DNA of 64,000 bases from JAPPLB01 sp965208945 (GTDB taxonomy: Bacteria; Acidobacteriota; Terriglobia; Bryobacterales; UBA6623): NCBI GenBank assembly GCA_965208945.1, contig OZ242366.1, positions 5,828,001 to 5,892,000 of the forward strand, written 5' to 3'. Below are positions 8,506-16,977 of the stretch, piece after piece. Position 1 is the first letter of the stretch, and each line of letters begins with the position of its first letter. The position numbers were made by a program, and so were the translations under genes. Below the pieces are notes generated by a model that saw nothing but the letters and a program-made list of their open reading frames with translations, was not told the origin of the DNA and did not search any database.

Positions 8506-8820
8506 ATGCCACTTCTCACGACGAAACACCACCGAGCGGTCCAGTTGGCCGCCCTCGCTGTTGTGATCGCTCTACAGGTAGCGCCCCTGGCGGCCGGTAC
8601 GACCCCAACAACGACGCAGGGACCCTGGGTGAACGCGGTAACCGTCCTGCAGACGGCCTTCACCGGCGTCATCGCCCGCGGGCTGGCGCTGGTCGCGATC
8701 GTCATCGCGGGTTTGATGTTCGCCTTCGGCGAGGGCGGCTCGAAGCGCGCCCTGGCGGGCGTCGTGTTCGGACTGGGGATGGCGATCGGGGCCGTGAATT
8801 TTCTCGACTGGCTCTTCTGA
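8506..8820 (+). CDS. virB2: Conjugal pilin, TrbC/VirB2 family
   Basis: This 104-residue protein has the VirB2 layout: a long signal peptide with a hydrophobic core AALAVVIALQVAPLAAG, a short mature N-terminus, and two closely spaced transmembrane helices (VIARGLALVAIVIAGLMFAF and ALAGVVFGLGMAIGAVNFLDWLF, each given here in full). Mature VirB2 assembles the conjugation pilus. It is the first gene of the virB2-B3-B4 cluster, followed 7 bp later by virB3. Confidence 0.8.
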   Translation: MPLLTTKHHRAVQLAALAVVIALQVAPLAAGTTPTTTQGPWVNAVTVLQTAFTGVIARGLALVAIVIAGLMFAFGEGGSKRALAGVVFGLGMAIGAVNFLDWLF

Positions 8821-8827
8821 GGCCCTG

Positions 8828-9151
8828 ATGAGCATCAGCGGGGAGCGCACCTGGACGGCCTGCCGGTCACTGTCCCGGCCGCTCACGATGTTCGGTTGTG
8901 AGCGGAGGGCGTTCATTCTGAGCGGCACCATCGGAGCGGCGGCCTGGAACGCGATGAACTCCCTGGCGGTCGGCCTGCTGCTGTTCGCGATCGGCTACGG
9001 GATCGGCTGGTTCGGCACCCGCAACGACCCTCACATGCTGCTGGTCATCCGGGCGGCCGCGCGGGAGAAAGTCCGCTACGATCCGGGCAAGCGCCCCGCC
9101 TCGATGGAAGACGTCGAGATCGCCGCAGACGAACTGGAGGCCTCCGCGTGA
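8828..9151 (+). CDS. virB3: Type IV secretion protein VirB3/TrbD
   Basis: A 107-residue protein. After a polar N-terminus it has RPLTMFGCERRAFILSG, the conserved entry of VirB3 proteins. A hydrophobic stretch NSLAVGLLLFAIGYGIGW follows, and then the family tail RNDPHMLLVI. VirB3 is an inner-membrane subunit that partners the VirB4 ATPase, whose gene overlaps by 4 bp (GTGA). Confidence 0.8.
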   Translation: MSISGERTWTACRSLSRPLTMFGCERRAFILSGTIGAAAWNAMNSLAVGLLLFAIGYGIGWFGTRNDPHMLLVIRAAAREKVRYDPGKRPASMEDVEIAADELEASA

Positions 9152-11565
9152 CACCAGTTGTGCGAGCCGCGGCGAAGCGCCACGGCGAGGCCGGCTCGCT
9201 GGCCGAGGAGCTGCCCTATTGGGCGTGGATCGACGAGCGCACCCTGCTGACCCGCAGGGGCGAGCTCGTCACTTTGGCGGAGCTGCGGCCTTGCGGTATC
9301 GCGGGGGAAGCGCCGGCGGAGCTCGACCAGGTTCTGACGGCCTGGATGCGGCTGCTGGGGCAGCTCGAGGAGGAGGTGCGCTTCTCTGTGATCGTGACGC
9401 GGCGTCCAGTGAGCTCCGGCGCGATCGCCCAGCTGGGACACGAGCGGCTGCCGGACGAGATCTTCCGCACCCGCGCAGCCGAGCTCATGCGGCGCAACGG
9501 CGAGCTGCGCTTCCACGCGGCTTGGACGTTGAACCCCAAGCTGAGCGAAGCGCCGCAGAAAGGCAACCCGCTGAGCAGCTGGACGAAGCGGCTGAAGACG
9601 AACGGCGCGGCGCAGCGGGTCTACCTGAGAGACTCGCTCGCGCGGGCAGCCGAGCAGCTCGGAAGGATCGTGGACGCCGGGTTGGCCCTCGTCTCCGAGG
9701 TCTGCCCCAGCCGGGTGCTGGAAGAGAGGGAAGCGACCGCCGTGTTGGGCGATCTGATCAACCGGCCGGGAACGGCAGCGCCGTCGCATCAGGGTGGAGC
9801 GTTGCACTGGGCATGGGGTTTGTCGGAGCTGGAGGCCCACCGGCGGCATCTGTCGCTGGACGGCGAGCCGCTGATGCTCTACTCGCTCGTCGAGCCGCCG
9901 CCGGAAGCCACGGCCAACATCCTGTGGGAGCTTCTCCGCCTGCGCGCCGTGTGGAGCTGGGTGTGGGAATGGCGCGGGCTGTCGATGGGCAAGGCGAGAG
10001 GCCGCATCCGGTCCGCTCAGAAGCACTTCTTCTCGGGACGCTACTCGATGCTGGCGCACGCCAGGGGAACGGAAGGCACCGACGCGGCGCTGCTCGACTC
10101 GGCGGCGGCGGCGGAATCGGCGTCGCTGGGCGATGCGCTGGTCGAGCTGCAAAGCGAAGGCATCCCGTGGGGCGAGCTGGCGGCTTCGCTGTCGGTGCAT
10201 GCCCCGACGTTGCGGGAACTCGAGGAACTCGATCCTGCTGTCGTACGGATCTTCGCGGGCCGCGACATCAAGATCCTGAGGGAAGGCTGGGGGCAGTTGA
10301 GCGCCTGGTTCGCCCGTCTGCCAGGGCAGGCCGCCAACCGCCAGTTGCGGAAGATGCCGGTGTCGGCCGGCACGGCGCTGTGCTGCGCCTCGATCTTCTC
10401 GCCCGAGCGCGGCCCGAGCCGGTCGAAGCATCTGAACGCGCCCTCTCTGGCAACGCTCGAAACCCGCTGCTCGACGCTGTACGACTACGACCTGTTCAAC
10501 GGCGGCGACGTGGGCCACTCGCTGGTGCTGGGAGCGACCGGCTCCGGCAAGAGCTTCCTGCTCAACTTCCTGCTGATCCATGCGCAGCGCTACAACCCGC
10601 GCGTGGCGGTGCTCGATCTGGGAGGCTCGTACCGCCACGTCACCGAGATGCTGGGCGGAGGCTATCTGCGGCTGGACGGTGACGCCGGCGGATCGTCCCT
10701 GCGGCCGTTCAGCCTGCCCAAGAACGAACGGACGTTCACGTTCCTGACCGGCTGGATCAGCCGGCTGCTCCGGTTGGGAGGCTATCAGCCGACCGCCGAG
10801 GACGGCACGGAGATCCAGAAGCTGATCGTGGACCTGTACGGGTTGGGGCTGAACCAGCGGAGGATGAGCGCCCTGGTCGAGACCTTGCCGCCGCGGATGA
10901 AGCCAGCCATGACGAGGTGGACCAGCGGCGGGCAGTGGGGCAGGATCTTCGACGCGGCGGGCAAAGGCGGCGATCTTTCGGGTACGGACTGGCAGGTGGT
11001 CGATCTCTCCGGTGCGTCGGAGCACCCGGACCTGGTCTCGGCGGCGCTGTCCTATTGCCTGGAGCGGTTGCGGCTCGAGCTGGAGCGGCCCGAGGAAACT
11101 GCGCGGCTCAAGATCATGGTGGTGGACGAGGCCTGGAAGTTCCTGGCGGAGGCGGCGACGGCGGACTACATGGTGGAGGCGGCGAGGACCTGGCGCAAGA
11201 GAAACGCGGCGCTGATCCTGGCGACGCAGTCGCCGTCCGATGTCGTCAGTGGACCGGCGACCGGGGCGCTGATCGAATCGATTCCCAACCGGCTGTTCCT
11301 CTCGATCGGCGACCTGACAGAAGAAGCGGCGGGGAAGCTTCAGCTGAAGGCGGGGGAGGCGGCTCTGATCCGAGGCCTGCTGCCCAAACGCGAGATGTAC
11401 GCGCGGAGCCCGCAGTCCTCAGAAGTGCTGACGCTGAACGTCGATCGGCGCAGCTACTGGCTGTTCACCTCGAATCCCCGAGAAATGGAAAGACGGGCCG
11501 AGGCCATCCGGCGCACCGGGGATCTGCTCAGCGCCATCGAGGAGCTGGCCGCAGGCCGCGGGTGA
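9148..11565 (+). CDS. virB4: Conjugal transfer ATPase VirB4/TrbE
   Basis: The 805-residue protein has the VirB4 N-terminal domain and a C-terminal RecA-like motor with Walker A GATGSGKS (about 462-469), Walker B IMVVDEAW (about 655-662) and the conserved ATQSPSD motif after it. It energises pilus assembly and substrate transfer at the inner membrane. The start is GTG at 9148, overlapping the virB3 stop; no better start is present. Length is normal for the family. Confidence 0.92.
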   Translation: MTPVVRAAAKRHGEAGSLAEELPYWAWIDERTLLTRRGELVTLAELRPCGIAGEAPAELDQVLTAWMRLLGQLEEEVRFSVIVTRRPVSSGAIAQLGHERLPDEIFRTRAAELMRRNGELRFHAAWTLNPKLSEAPQKGNPLSSWTKRLKTNGAAQRVYLRDSLARAAEQLGRIVDAGLALVSEVCPSRVLEEREATAVLGDLINRPGTAAPSHQGGALHWAWGLSELEAHRRHLSLDGEPLMLYSLVEPPPEATANILWELLRLRAVWSWVWEWRGLSMGKARGRIRSAQKHFFSGRYSMLAHARGTEGTDAALLDSAAAAESASLGDALVELQSEGIPWGELAASLSVHAPTLRELEELDPAVVRIFAGRDIKILREGWGQLSAWFARLPGQAANRQLRKMPVSAGTALCCASIFSPERGPSRSKHLNAPSLATLETRCSTLYDYDLFNGGDVGHSLVLGATGSGKSFLLNFLLIHAQRYNPRVAVLDLGGSYRHVTEMLGGGYLRLDGDAGGSSLRPFSLPKNERTFTFLTGWISRLLRLGGYQPTAEDGTEIQKLIVDLYGLGLNQRRMSALVETLPPRMKPAMTRWTSGGQWGRIFDAAGKGGDLSGTDWQVVDLSGASEHPDLVSAALSYCLERLRLELERPEETARLKIMVVDEAWKFLAEAATADYMVEAARTWRKRNAALILATQSPSDVVSGPATGALIESIPNRLFLSIGDLTEEAAGKLQLKAGEAALIRGLLPKREMYARSPQSSEVLTLNVDRRSYWLFTSNPREMERRAEAIRRTGDLLSAIEELAAGRG

Positions 11566-11569
11566 GACG

Positions 11570-11884
11570 ATGCCCTGGCGAGTCGCTACCGGACTGTCTC
11601 TGACCCTATGGGCGCTGGCGTTCCTGCTGGTGGGAGAGCGGCTTCAGTACCTGGCTCCCTATCGGGGAGTTCTCGTCGAGCGCTACGCCTGGACGGTGAG
11701 CCTGCACCTGACGGCGGCGGCGGCGGGACTGTACGTGCTGCTGTACTGGCTGGCGCGGCGGGCCGGGCTGGGGGACGTGGGCGGCAAGCTGAAGCTGATG
11801 GACAAGCGGCTGGCCGCCGGCGAAGCGCACGACGCCGAGTTGGGGAGGCGGCTGGAGAGGGAACGCGAAGGAGATCTGGGATGA
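11570..11884 (+). CDS. Small membrane protein in the transfer operon
   Basis: A 104-residue protein with two predicted transmembrane helices (TGLSLTLWALAFLLVGERL and TAAAAGLYVLLYWLARRAG) and a charged C-terminal helix rich in Lys, Arg and Glu. I do not recognise a family. Its position between virB4 and the mobilisation operon (4-bp gap, then a 4-bp overlap) suggests a role in transfer, for instance as an accessory inner-membrane subunit. Confidence 0.6.
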   Translation: MPWRVATGLSLTLWALAFLLVGERLQYLAPYRGVLVERYAWTVSLHLTAAAAGLYVLLYWLARRAGLGDVGGKLKLMDKRLAAGEAHDAELGRRLEREREGDLG

Positions 11885-12066
11885 GCCATCACCGATGCCG
11901 GGTGTGCAGCTGCACTGACAGCACGCCCTGTACCGAATCGGACGGCTTTCCCTGCTGTTGGGTCGAGCAGGAGCTGTGCTCGGCTTGCGCCTATTTCTCG
12001 CAGAACGGCAGGGTCGAACTGCTGGAAGAAGCGGGGCATTTCATGGGAAAGGAGGATCCGAGTTGA
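11881..12066 (+). CDS. Cysteine-rich small protein
   Basis: A 61-residue protein starting at ATG 11881 (overlapping the previous stop). It is dense in cysteine: CRVCSCTDSTPC, then CCWVEQELCSACAYF. The pattern C-x2-C-x-C...C...C-x2-C resembles small metal-binding proteins found on phages and conjugative elements. Metal binding is likely but unproven. Function unknown. GGAAAGGAGG near its end serves as the ribosome site of the next gene. Confidence 0.65.
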   Translation: MSHHRCRVCSCTDSTPCTESDGFPCCWVEQELCSACAYFSQNGRVELLEEAGHFMGKEDPS

Positions 12067-13385
12067 GAGACCTCGAGATCGAGCCGCGCAGCGAGGCCCG
12101 TTTCAAGGTGTCGGGACTCGACCGCGGGAAGCAGCTCGACCGCGAGGCGCAGGACGGGGCTCGCACCGAGGCGGGCCCCGTTCGCGGAAAGGCGGTCGAG
12201 ATCGGCTCGCGGGAAGAGTTGGGAGAAGCGATCCGGCGCGAGTCGGGTCGGCTCGAAAAGTCAGGCGGGGTCATCGAGAAGGTGTGGAGCAAGGCGGCGC
12301 TCGAGAGCCATGTCGATCAAAAGGCGCAACAGGCGCAGCGAGACACGTTCGATCCCTACGCCGGCGACGACGCGAGGCAAGATGCCGCCAGGGAATTAGG
12401 GCTGGGCTACAAACAGGACCGTGAAATCGCATCGGTGCGCTACCCCGAGGCGCAGATCGAGTACGCCGACGCCGCCGGGCGCAAGCAGCGCCTCAACATC
12501 AGCGTGAGGCAAGAGAGCCGGTCCGAACAAGGACAGAGGCTGCGCGAGGAGGCCCGGCAGCGCTATCTCGACCGATCGATCGAACGAGGGGAGCGGGCGC
12601 GGGGAAAGGACCCGGACCGCGAGCGGATCTCGATTGAAGAGCGCAAGCGGCAGGCCGTGACGGACGTGGCCACCTATCGCGTCGTCAGCGTGAAGGACCT
12701 GATCGATGAGCGCTTCGGCGGCAACGCCTTCGCCGCCCGCAAGGGAATCGATCAGTTGAAGAAGGACGGCCTTCTGAAGGAAGACAGCGTGCAGCTCAAG
12801 AGCGGCAAGAGCTTCAAGGTGCTGACGGCGACGGACAGAGGCCGGCAACAAGCCCGCGAGCGCAGCCCCGGCAGCGGACAGCGCTACTTCTCGGGCCTGG
12901 TCAAGCCCAACGAGCTGCGCCACGACGCTGCGGTCTACCGGGCGGCACGGAACGAGATCGCCGGGATCGAGAAGGACGGAGCGAAGGTGAAGCGGATCCG
13001 GCTCGACTACGAGATGAAGAGCCAGGTGGCGAAGGCCACCGAGCGCGCCCGCGCCAAGGGCGGCCGCGAAGCGGCCCAGCAGGCGAAGATCGAGACGGCC
13101 CAGGAGATGGAGCTTCCGGTCGATGAGAAAGGCCGCGTCAGCTATCCCGACGCCCAGATCGAGTATGAGGACGCGATGGGCGATACGGGGCGCGTGAACG
13201 TCGAGGTGACCAGCGACAACTACCGCGGCGGACACATCCAGGCGAAGGCCGAGGCGGGCTTCGCGCTGCACGCCAACGGCCGCGCCGCCGGACGGCGTCT
13301 CGCTTCGGCGCTCGATCCCGGCGGCGATGGGAAACGTGGCGGGGGCGGCGGCCGCCGCAAGGACGACGAGCTGATCGAGATATGA
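12063..13385 (+). CDS. Replication-relaxation-like protein (winged helix plus nuclease-like fold)
   Basis: The start is TTG 12063, preceded by a strong AAAGGAGGA and overlapping the previous stop, giving 440 residues. The middle has a winged-helix pattern TYRVVSVKDLIDERFGG...KGIDQLKKDGLLKED. It is followed by LRHDAAVYRAARNEI and RVSYPDAQIEYEDAMG...RVNVEV, which resembles the Replic_Relax (PF13814) endonuclease-like domain. A second copy of the strand motif, VRYPEAQIEYADAAG, occurs earlier (about residues 120-145). The N-terminus is charged and probably helical. Replic_Relax proteins are associated with relaxases and plasmid nicking; the exact role here is inferred. It is the most likely nicking-related gene of the element. 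Confidence 0.55.
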   Translation: MRDLEIEPRSEARFKVSGLDRGKQLDREAQDGARTEAGPVRGKAVEIGSREELGEAIRRESGRLEKSGGVIEKVWSKAALESHVDQKAQQAQRDTFDPYAGDDARQDAARELGLGYKQDREIASVRYPEAQIEYADAAGRKQRLNISVRQESRSEQGQRLREEARQRYLDRSIERGERARGKDPDRERISIEERKRQAVTDVATYRVVSVKDLIDERFGGNAFAARKGIDQLKKDGLLKEDSVQLKSGKSFKVLTATDRGRQQARERSPGSGQRYFSGLVKPNELRHDAAVYRAARNEIAGIEKDGAKVKRIRLDYEMKSQVAKATERARAKGGREAAQQAKIETAQEMELPVDEKGRVSYPDAQIEYEDAMGDTGRVNVEVTSDNYRGGHIQAKAEAGFALHANGRAAGRRLASALDPGGDGKRGGGGGRRKDDELIEI

Positions 13386-14377
13386 CGTTCCCCCACCTGA
13401 ACGGCCGCGCCGAGAGGCTTGCCCAGGAGCTGGACCTTGAGCCCCCCGAGGCGCAGTGGATCGCAGTTACAGCCCTTCATGCTGGATGCTTTTTGCACAG
13501 TCAATATTGCTTCTTCAGTGACAGACCGCGAGTTTATGCAACTAGGCTAGTTCGAAGATTTATTGACAAGAAAGTTGTCGTAGAAATCCCGGTAGACGGG
13601 CTGGGGCTGCTTTGCAGGGTGACCAACAAAGCGGTCTACCGGTCCGTGGGAGCTCAGGACAGCCGCCACCGTCGCTTGGCCGGCTGGCCCTACATGTACC
13701 GCCGCCTGCTCTCGCTCGATTATGTGCTCGACCGTCCCGAGCTGCCCTGGCTGCCCACCGAGGACGAGAAGCTGGCCTGCTTCGACGCGCTTGATATCGA
13801 GCGTTCGGTTCTGCCTCACCGCCTCTACCGCGGCGTGACCGGCGTCGCCAGGCGCTACTTCGCCAACAAGCACCCCATCGCCGTTGATTCTCAGGCGAAA
13901 TCCGCCGTCTTCGTCTACGCCGATTCCGATGAGCGGACCCCGGCAGGGCTGCGCAACTGGCGCACCGAGCACGCGCCGCTGTGGTCCGCTCTCCACCGTC
14001 AGGGCTTCCAACTGAGCATCGTTCACGCCGGGCGCGATCCCAAGCTTTCAACCAGCGTGGAGAGGCTCTTCGCCCGATGGCGCAAGGCCGCCGCTGACGA
14101 GCAGCAGCTCACCGAGCTGAGGTTGGAGCTGGAGCGCCTGAAGCAAGCCCTGATCGACGACGACGACGAGCTGCTGGACCGTGAGTTCGGAGGCTTCTCG
14201 AGGGCCCTCAGCTATGCCGGAGAACTGGAGGAACGGTTGAACCGGAAGGTCGAGATCGCCGGCTTCGAAGCCTCCTACGATGTCTGGCTGTCCAGCCGCA
14301 TCCGGCCGAAGGGCAAGAGCCGCAATCCTCTGGGTCGGCATTATGCGGCAAAGCAAACCGGGGAGAATCAGCCATGA
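13382..14377 (+). CDS. Uncharacterised mobilisation-operon protein
   Basis: A 331-residue soluble protein overlapping both neighbours by ATGA. I do not recognise the family. Visible features are a Tyr/Arg-rich middle (WPYMYRRLLSLDYVL), a possible catalytic-looking strand VFVYADSD, LWSALHRQGFQLSIVHAG, and a C-terminal coiled coil (ELRLELERLKQALIDDDDE). The layout is reminiscent of a second Replic_Relax-like protein, which would fit the coupling to 12063-13385. The stretch 13490-13600 is noticeably richer in A+T than the rest of the gene. Confidence 0.6.
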   Translation: MTFPHLNGRAERLAQELDLEPPEAQWIAVTALHAGCFLHSQYCFFSDRPRVYATRLVRRFIDKKVVVEIPVDGLGLLCRVTNKAVYRSVGAQDSRHRRLAGWPYMYRRLLSLDYVLDRPELPWLPTEDEKLACFDALDIERSVLPHRLYRGVTGVARRYFANKHPIAVDSQAKSAVFVYADSDERTPAGLRNWRTEHAPLWSALHRQGFQLSIVHAGRDPKLSTSVERLFARWRKAAADEQQLTELRLELERLKQALIDDDDELLDREFGGFSRALSYAGELEERLNRKVEIAGFEASYDVWLSSRIRPKGKSRNPLGRHYAAKQTGENQP

Positions 14378-15348
14378 AACCGGGTGAATACATCGAGGAC
14401 CTATTCGACAAAGATGACAAGATCGCCCTCGTCCTGATCTCACGCCGTGAGGACGGCAAGACCCAGCAGCGGATCTGGACGGCGGAGAAGGCCGCCTCCG
14501 ATCCCGTGCAGCGCTGGCTCAGGCACTCGAACGCCCACGGCTCCGACATCTACGTCTCGATGAATCCCCTCCATCCCGGCGCCCGCCAGCGGCGCAAGGA
14601 CGACATCGCCGAGGTGCGCCGTGTCTATCTCGATCTCGACAGCGACGGCTCCCGCAAGCTCGGGCGCATCCTCAAGGAGGGCTTCGACCGCAAGCTCCCC
14701 ATGCCGTCCTACATCGTCAACTCGTCGGAGAAACGCTACCAGGTGATCTGGAACGTCAAGCCGGGCTCGCTGTCGAAAGCCGACGCCGAAACGCTCATGC
14801 GAGGGCTGGCACGCGAGTACGGCGGGGATCCGGCCGCGACGGACGTGTCGCGGGTGTTGCGACTGCCCGGCTTCAAGCACCGCGGCCGCAATGAGTGGAT
14901 CACGATGAGCGCCACGAACCAGGAGCCGGCGAGCCGGGAACAGTGGCCCAAGAAACTGTTCGAGGAGCGGACGCCGGAAGTCAAGGACATCGATCGGCTG
15001 CGGGAATCGGGCATCCATTGCGAGCACAACGCCAAGGGCGGCTGGGACTGCACCGATGTATCGAAGGATGCCTATCTCGGCAACTTCGAGTCCCCCTCAC
15101 TGGCGGCCCGAGAGCTCATCGGCCGCTCCGCCGGCGGGGAACGTACCGCGCCGGCCCGTCCGGGCGGCGGCGACCGCTCGCCTTCGGGCCGCGATTGGGG
15201 GCAGGCCAAGGACCGGCTTCGCCAGGGTGACAGCCACGCGGCGGTCTCCAGCGACATCGAAGCCCGCCGCCAGGACAAGCACAACCCGTCCGACTACGCA
15301 AGACGAACCGTCCGCCGCGCCTCCGAGGCGATCGAGATGGAGCGATGA
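14374..15348 (+). CDS. RepB-type DNA primase domain protein
   Basis: The 324-residue protein has the order of motifs of the RepB/archaeo-eukaryotic primase domain: DIYVSMNPL, VYLDLDSDG (metal-binding acidic pair), SYIVNSSEKRYQVIWNV, then DVSRVLRLPGFKHRG. Such enzymes make primers for plasmid replication or for second-strand synthesis after transfer. The C-terminal 110 residues are charged and look disordered. Translational coupling (ATGA) to both neighbours places it in one operon with the replication-relaxation-like gene. Confidence 0.75.
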   Translation: MKPGEYIEDLFDKDDKIALVLISRREDGKTQQRIWTAEKAASDPVQRWLRHSNAHGSDIYVSMNPLHPGARQRRKDDIAEVRRVYLDLDSDGSRKLGRILKEGFDRKLPMPSYIVNSSEKRYQVIWNVKPGSLSKADAETLMRGLAREYGGDPAATDVSRVLRLPGFKHRGRNEWITMSATNQEPASREQWPKKLFEERTPEVKDIDRLRESGIHCEHNAKGGWDCTDVSKDAYLGNFESPSLAARELIGRSAGGERTAPARPGGGDRSPSGRDWGQAKDRLRQGDSHAAVSSDIEARRQDKHNPSDYARRTVRRASEAIEMER

Positions 15349-16718
15349 AAGCCACGCTGCCGCCCCTCAGTCTGGGCCTCATCCTGCTGGCGGAAGGCTG
15401 GGCCTCTTTGGGAACGGAGATCCTGGCGCTGCGGCGGATGGTCCCGTGGGCCGGCTCCTCCGTCGATGTCACCACGGTGCTGATCGCTGTCTACCTGGCG
15501 GCGCTGGCGGGAGGATACCGGAGAGGCGGCCGACTTGCCGCAAGTGGAGATCCCCGCCCGCGGCTGGCCTTGCGGCTGGGAGCCGCTGCGGCCTTGGCAG
15601 CCTTCTGGTTGAGCGAGCCGGGGGTGCTGCTGGTGTTCCAGTTGCCCCTGCCTCCGCTTGTCCAGGCGGCCGTCTACTCCATCGTGGGCATCGCGCCGGT
15701 CGGCTGGCTGCTGGCCGAGTGCGTCCTGCTGGCCCATGCCTGCGCTCCCCGCCGCGATCCCTCCAAGACCGCCGGGGGGGTCTTCTCTCTCTCCACCGTC
15801 GGCAGCGTGGCCGGCGCCCTGGCCGGCTCCTTCCTGCTGATGCCTACTCTGGGTATCGCCGCGGCGACGCTCGCTGTGGTCGCCGTGCCGGCGGCGGCCG
15901 CGCTCGTGACGTCGCGGCGCGACGTCCCGGTCCTGGCTCTTGTCGCCGCCTGCTGCTGGCCCGCGCTCGATCTGTGGGTCGAGGCCACCGAGTACGTCGC
16001 CCGCAACGCCTATGCCGATTACCGCTTCGTCGAGCAGGACGGCGGCCGCGTGCTGCTCGTCAACAACCAGCTCGCTTCGCGCCACGACTCCGATGGCCGC
16101 GGCTGGGAGTACGCCGAGCTGCTCGAGCGCACCCTGTGCGGAGCGGGCGAGACGCGCGTGCTGGTGTTGGGAGCCGCCGGCATGACCATCGGCAGAGCAG
16201 CGCCCTGCGATCTGGACCTCACCTTCGTCGATGTCGATCCGGCGCAGGAGTCCATCTCCGCGGAATTTCTCGGTGTCCCGGAAGGCAGCGCCGGGAACTT
16301 CATCGTGCGCGACGCCCGCGTCTTCCTGCGCAACGATCCCGGAGGCTGGCAGGCGATCGTCGTGGACACCTTCTCGAATCCGCGCTCGATTCCCCGCCAC
16401 CTCGTTACGGGGGAGTTCTACCGCCTGGCCCGCTCGAAACTGGCCGCCGGCGGTTCCCTCTATGTCAACCACGTCACCTATCCCGGCGAGGAACGGTTCC
16501 TCACCCGCTCCGAGCGCACTCTGCGCAGCGTCTTCGCCGACTGCACGATGCGCACCACGGATCGCCATTCCGAAACCGGCTGGCACGACGAGGCCTCGAG
16601 CCCGCGCAACCTGCTGTTCCGTTGCCTCCTCTCTGAGCACGACGGCGACCGGGCCGTCTATACCGATGCCGTGCCCCGCGCCGACCTAGACCGCTCGCTG
16701 CGTGGCGGCGGGCGCTGA
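15345..16718 (+). CDS. Membrane-fused spermidine-synthase-like protein
   Basis: The 457-residue protein has an N-terminal half with about seven transmembrane helices and a C-terminal Rossmann domain of the spermidine synthase type. The glycine loop is VLVLGAAGMTIG, followed by LTFVDVDPAQ and NFIVRDARVFL, then WQAIVVDTFSNP. Fused membrane/spermidine-synthase proteins are known in bacteria, but their substrates are mostly undefined. Here the gene overlaps the primase stop by 4 bp and so belongs to the transfer operon. It could modify a membrane component or be metabolic cargo. Residues needed for putrescine binding cannot be verified by eye. Confidence 0.75.
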   Translation: MKATLPPLSLGLILLAEGWASLGTEILALRRMVPWAGSSVDVTTVLIAVYLAALAGGYRRGGRLAASGDPRPRLALRLGAAAALAAFWLSEPGVLLVFQLPLPPLVQAAVYSIVGIAPVGWLLAECVLLAHACAPRRDPSKTAGGVFSLSTVGSVAGALAGSFLLMPTLGIAAATLAVVAVPAAAALVTSRRDVPVLALVAACCWPALDLWVEATEYVARNAYADYRFVEQDGGRVLLVNNQLASRHDSDGRGWEYAELLERTLCGAGETRVLVLGAAGMTIGRAAPCDLDLTFVDVDPAQESISAEFLGVPEGSAGNFIVRDARVFLRNDPGGWQAIVVDTFSNPRSIPRHLVTGEFYRLARSKLAAGGSLYVNHVTYPGEERFLTRSERTLRSVFADCTMRTTDRHSETGWHDEASSPRNLLFRCLLSEHDGDRAVYTDAVPRADLDRSLRGGGR

Positions 16719-16750
16719 ACCAACAACCATCCCTCTTGAAAGGACCGACG

Positions 16751-16969
16751 ATGCCCAAGAAGATGTACCGCGAGATTCCCACCCCGGACGGCAAAACCCA
16801 GAGGGTCCGCTTCCTGAACACCTCCGCTTCGCTGGACGAAGTCAGACAGGCCATGGCTACTGAAGACGCCGTGGTGATGAGCGAAGAACACGCCGATGCT
16901 CTGGGCGCCGACTACGGCGACGAGCAAGAAGCCCTGGCCGCTTACCAGGCCCAGACCGGCGTTTCCTGA
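16751..16969 (+). CDS. Small conserved-looking protein before ardC
   Basis: A 72-residue acidic protein starting at ATG 16751, with GAAAGGA 8 bases upstream. A start 15 bases earlier is possible but lacks a ribosome site. The N-terminus MPKKMYREIPTPDGKTQRV looks like a small beta domain and the C-terminus is helical. I recognise no family. Confidence 0.55.
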   Translation: MPKKMYREIPTPDGKTQRVRFLNTSASLDEVRQAMATEDAVVMSEEHADALGADYGDEQEALAAYQAQTGVS

Positions 16970-16977
16970 AGGTCCCC

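Noticed and set aside
9076..11025. Long open frame of 649 codons on the minus strand opposite virB4
   Set aside because: It is a shadow of the high-G+C virB4 gene; the product is Arg/Gln/Pro-rich without recognisable domains, while virB4 has clear motifs.
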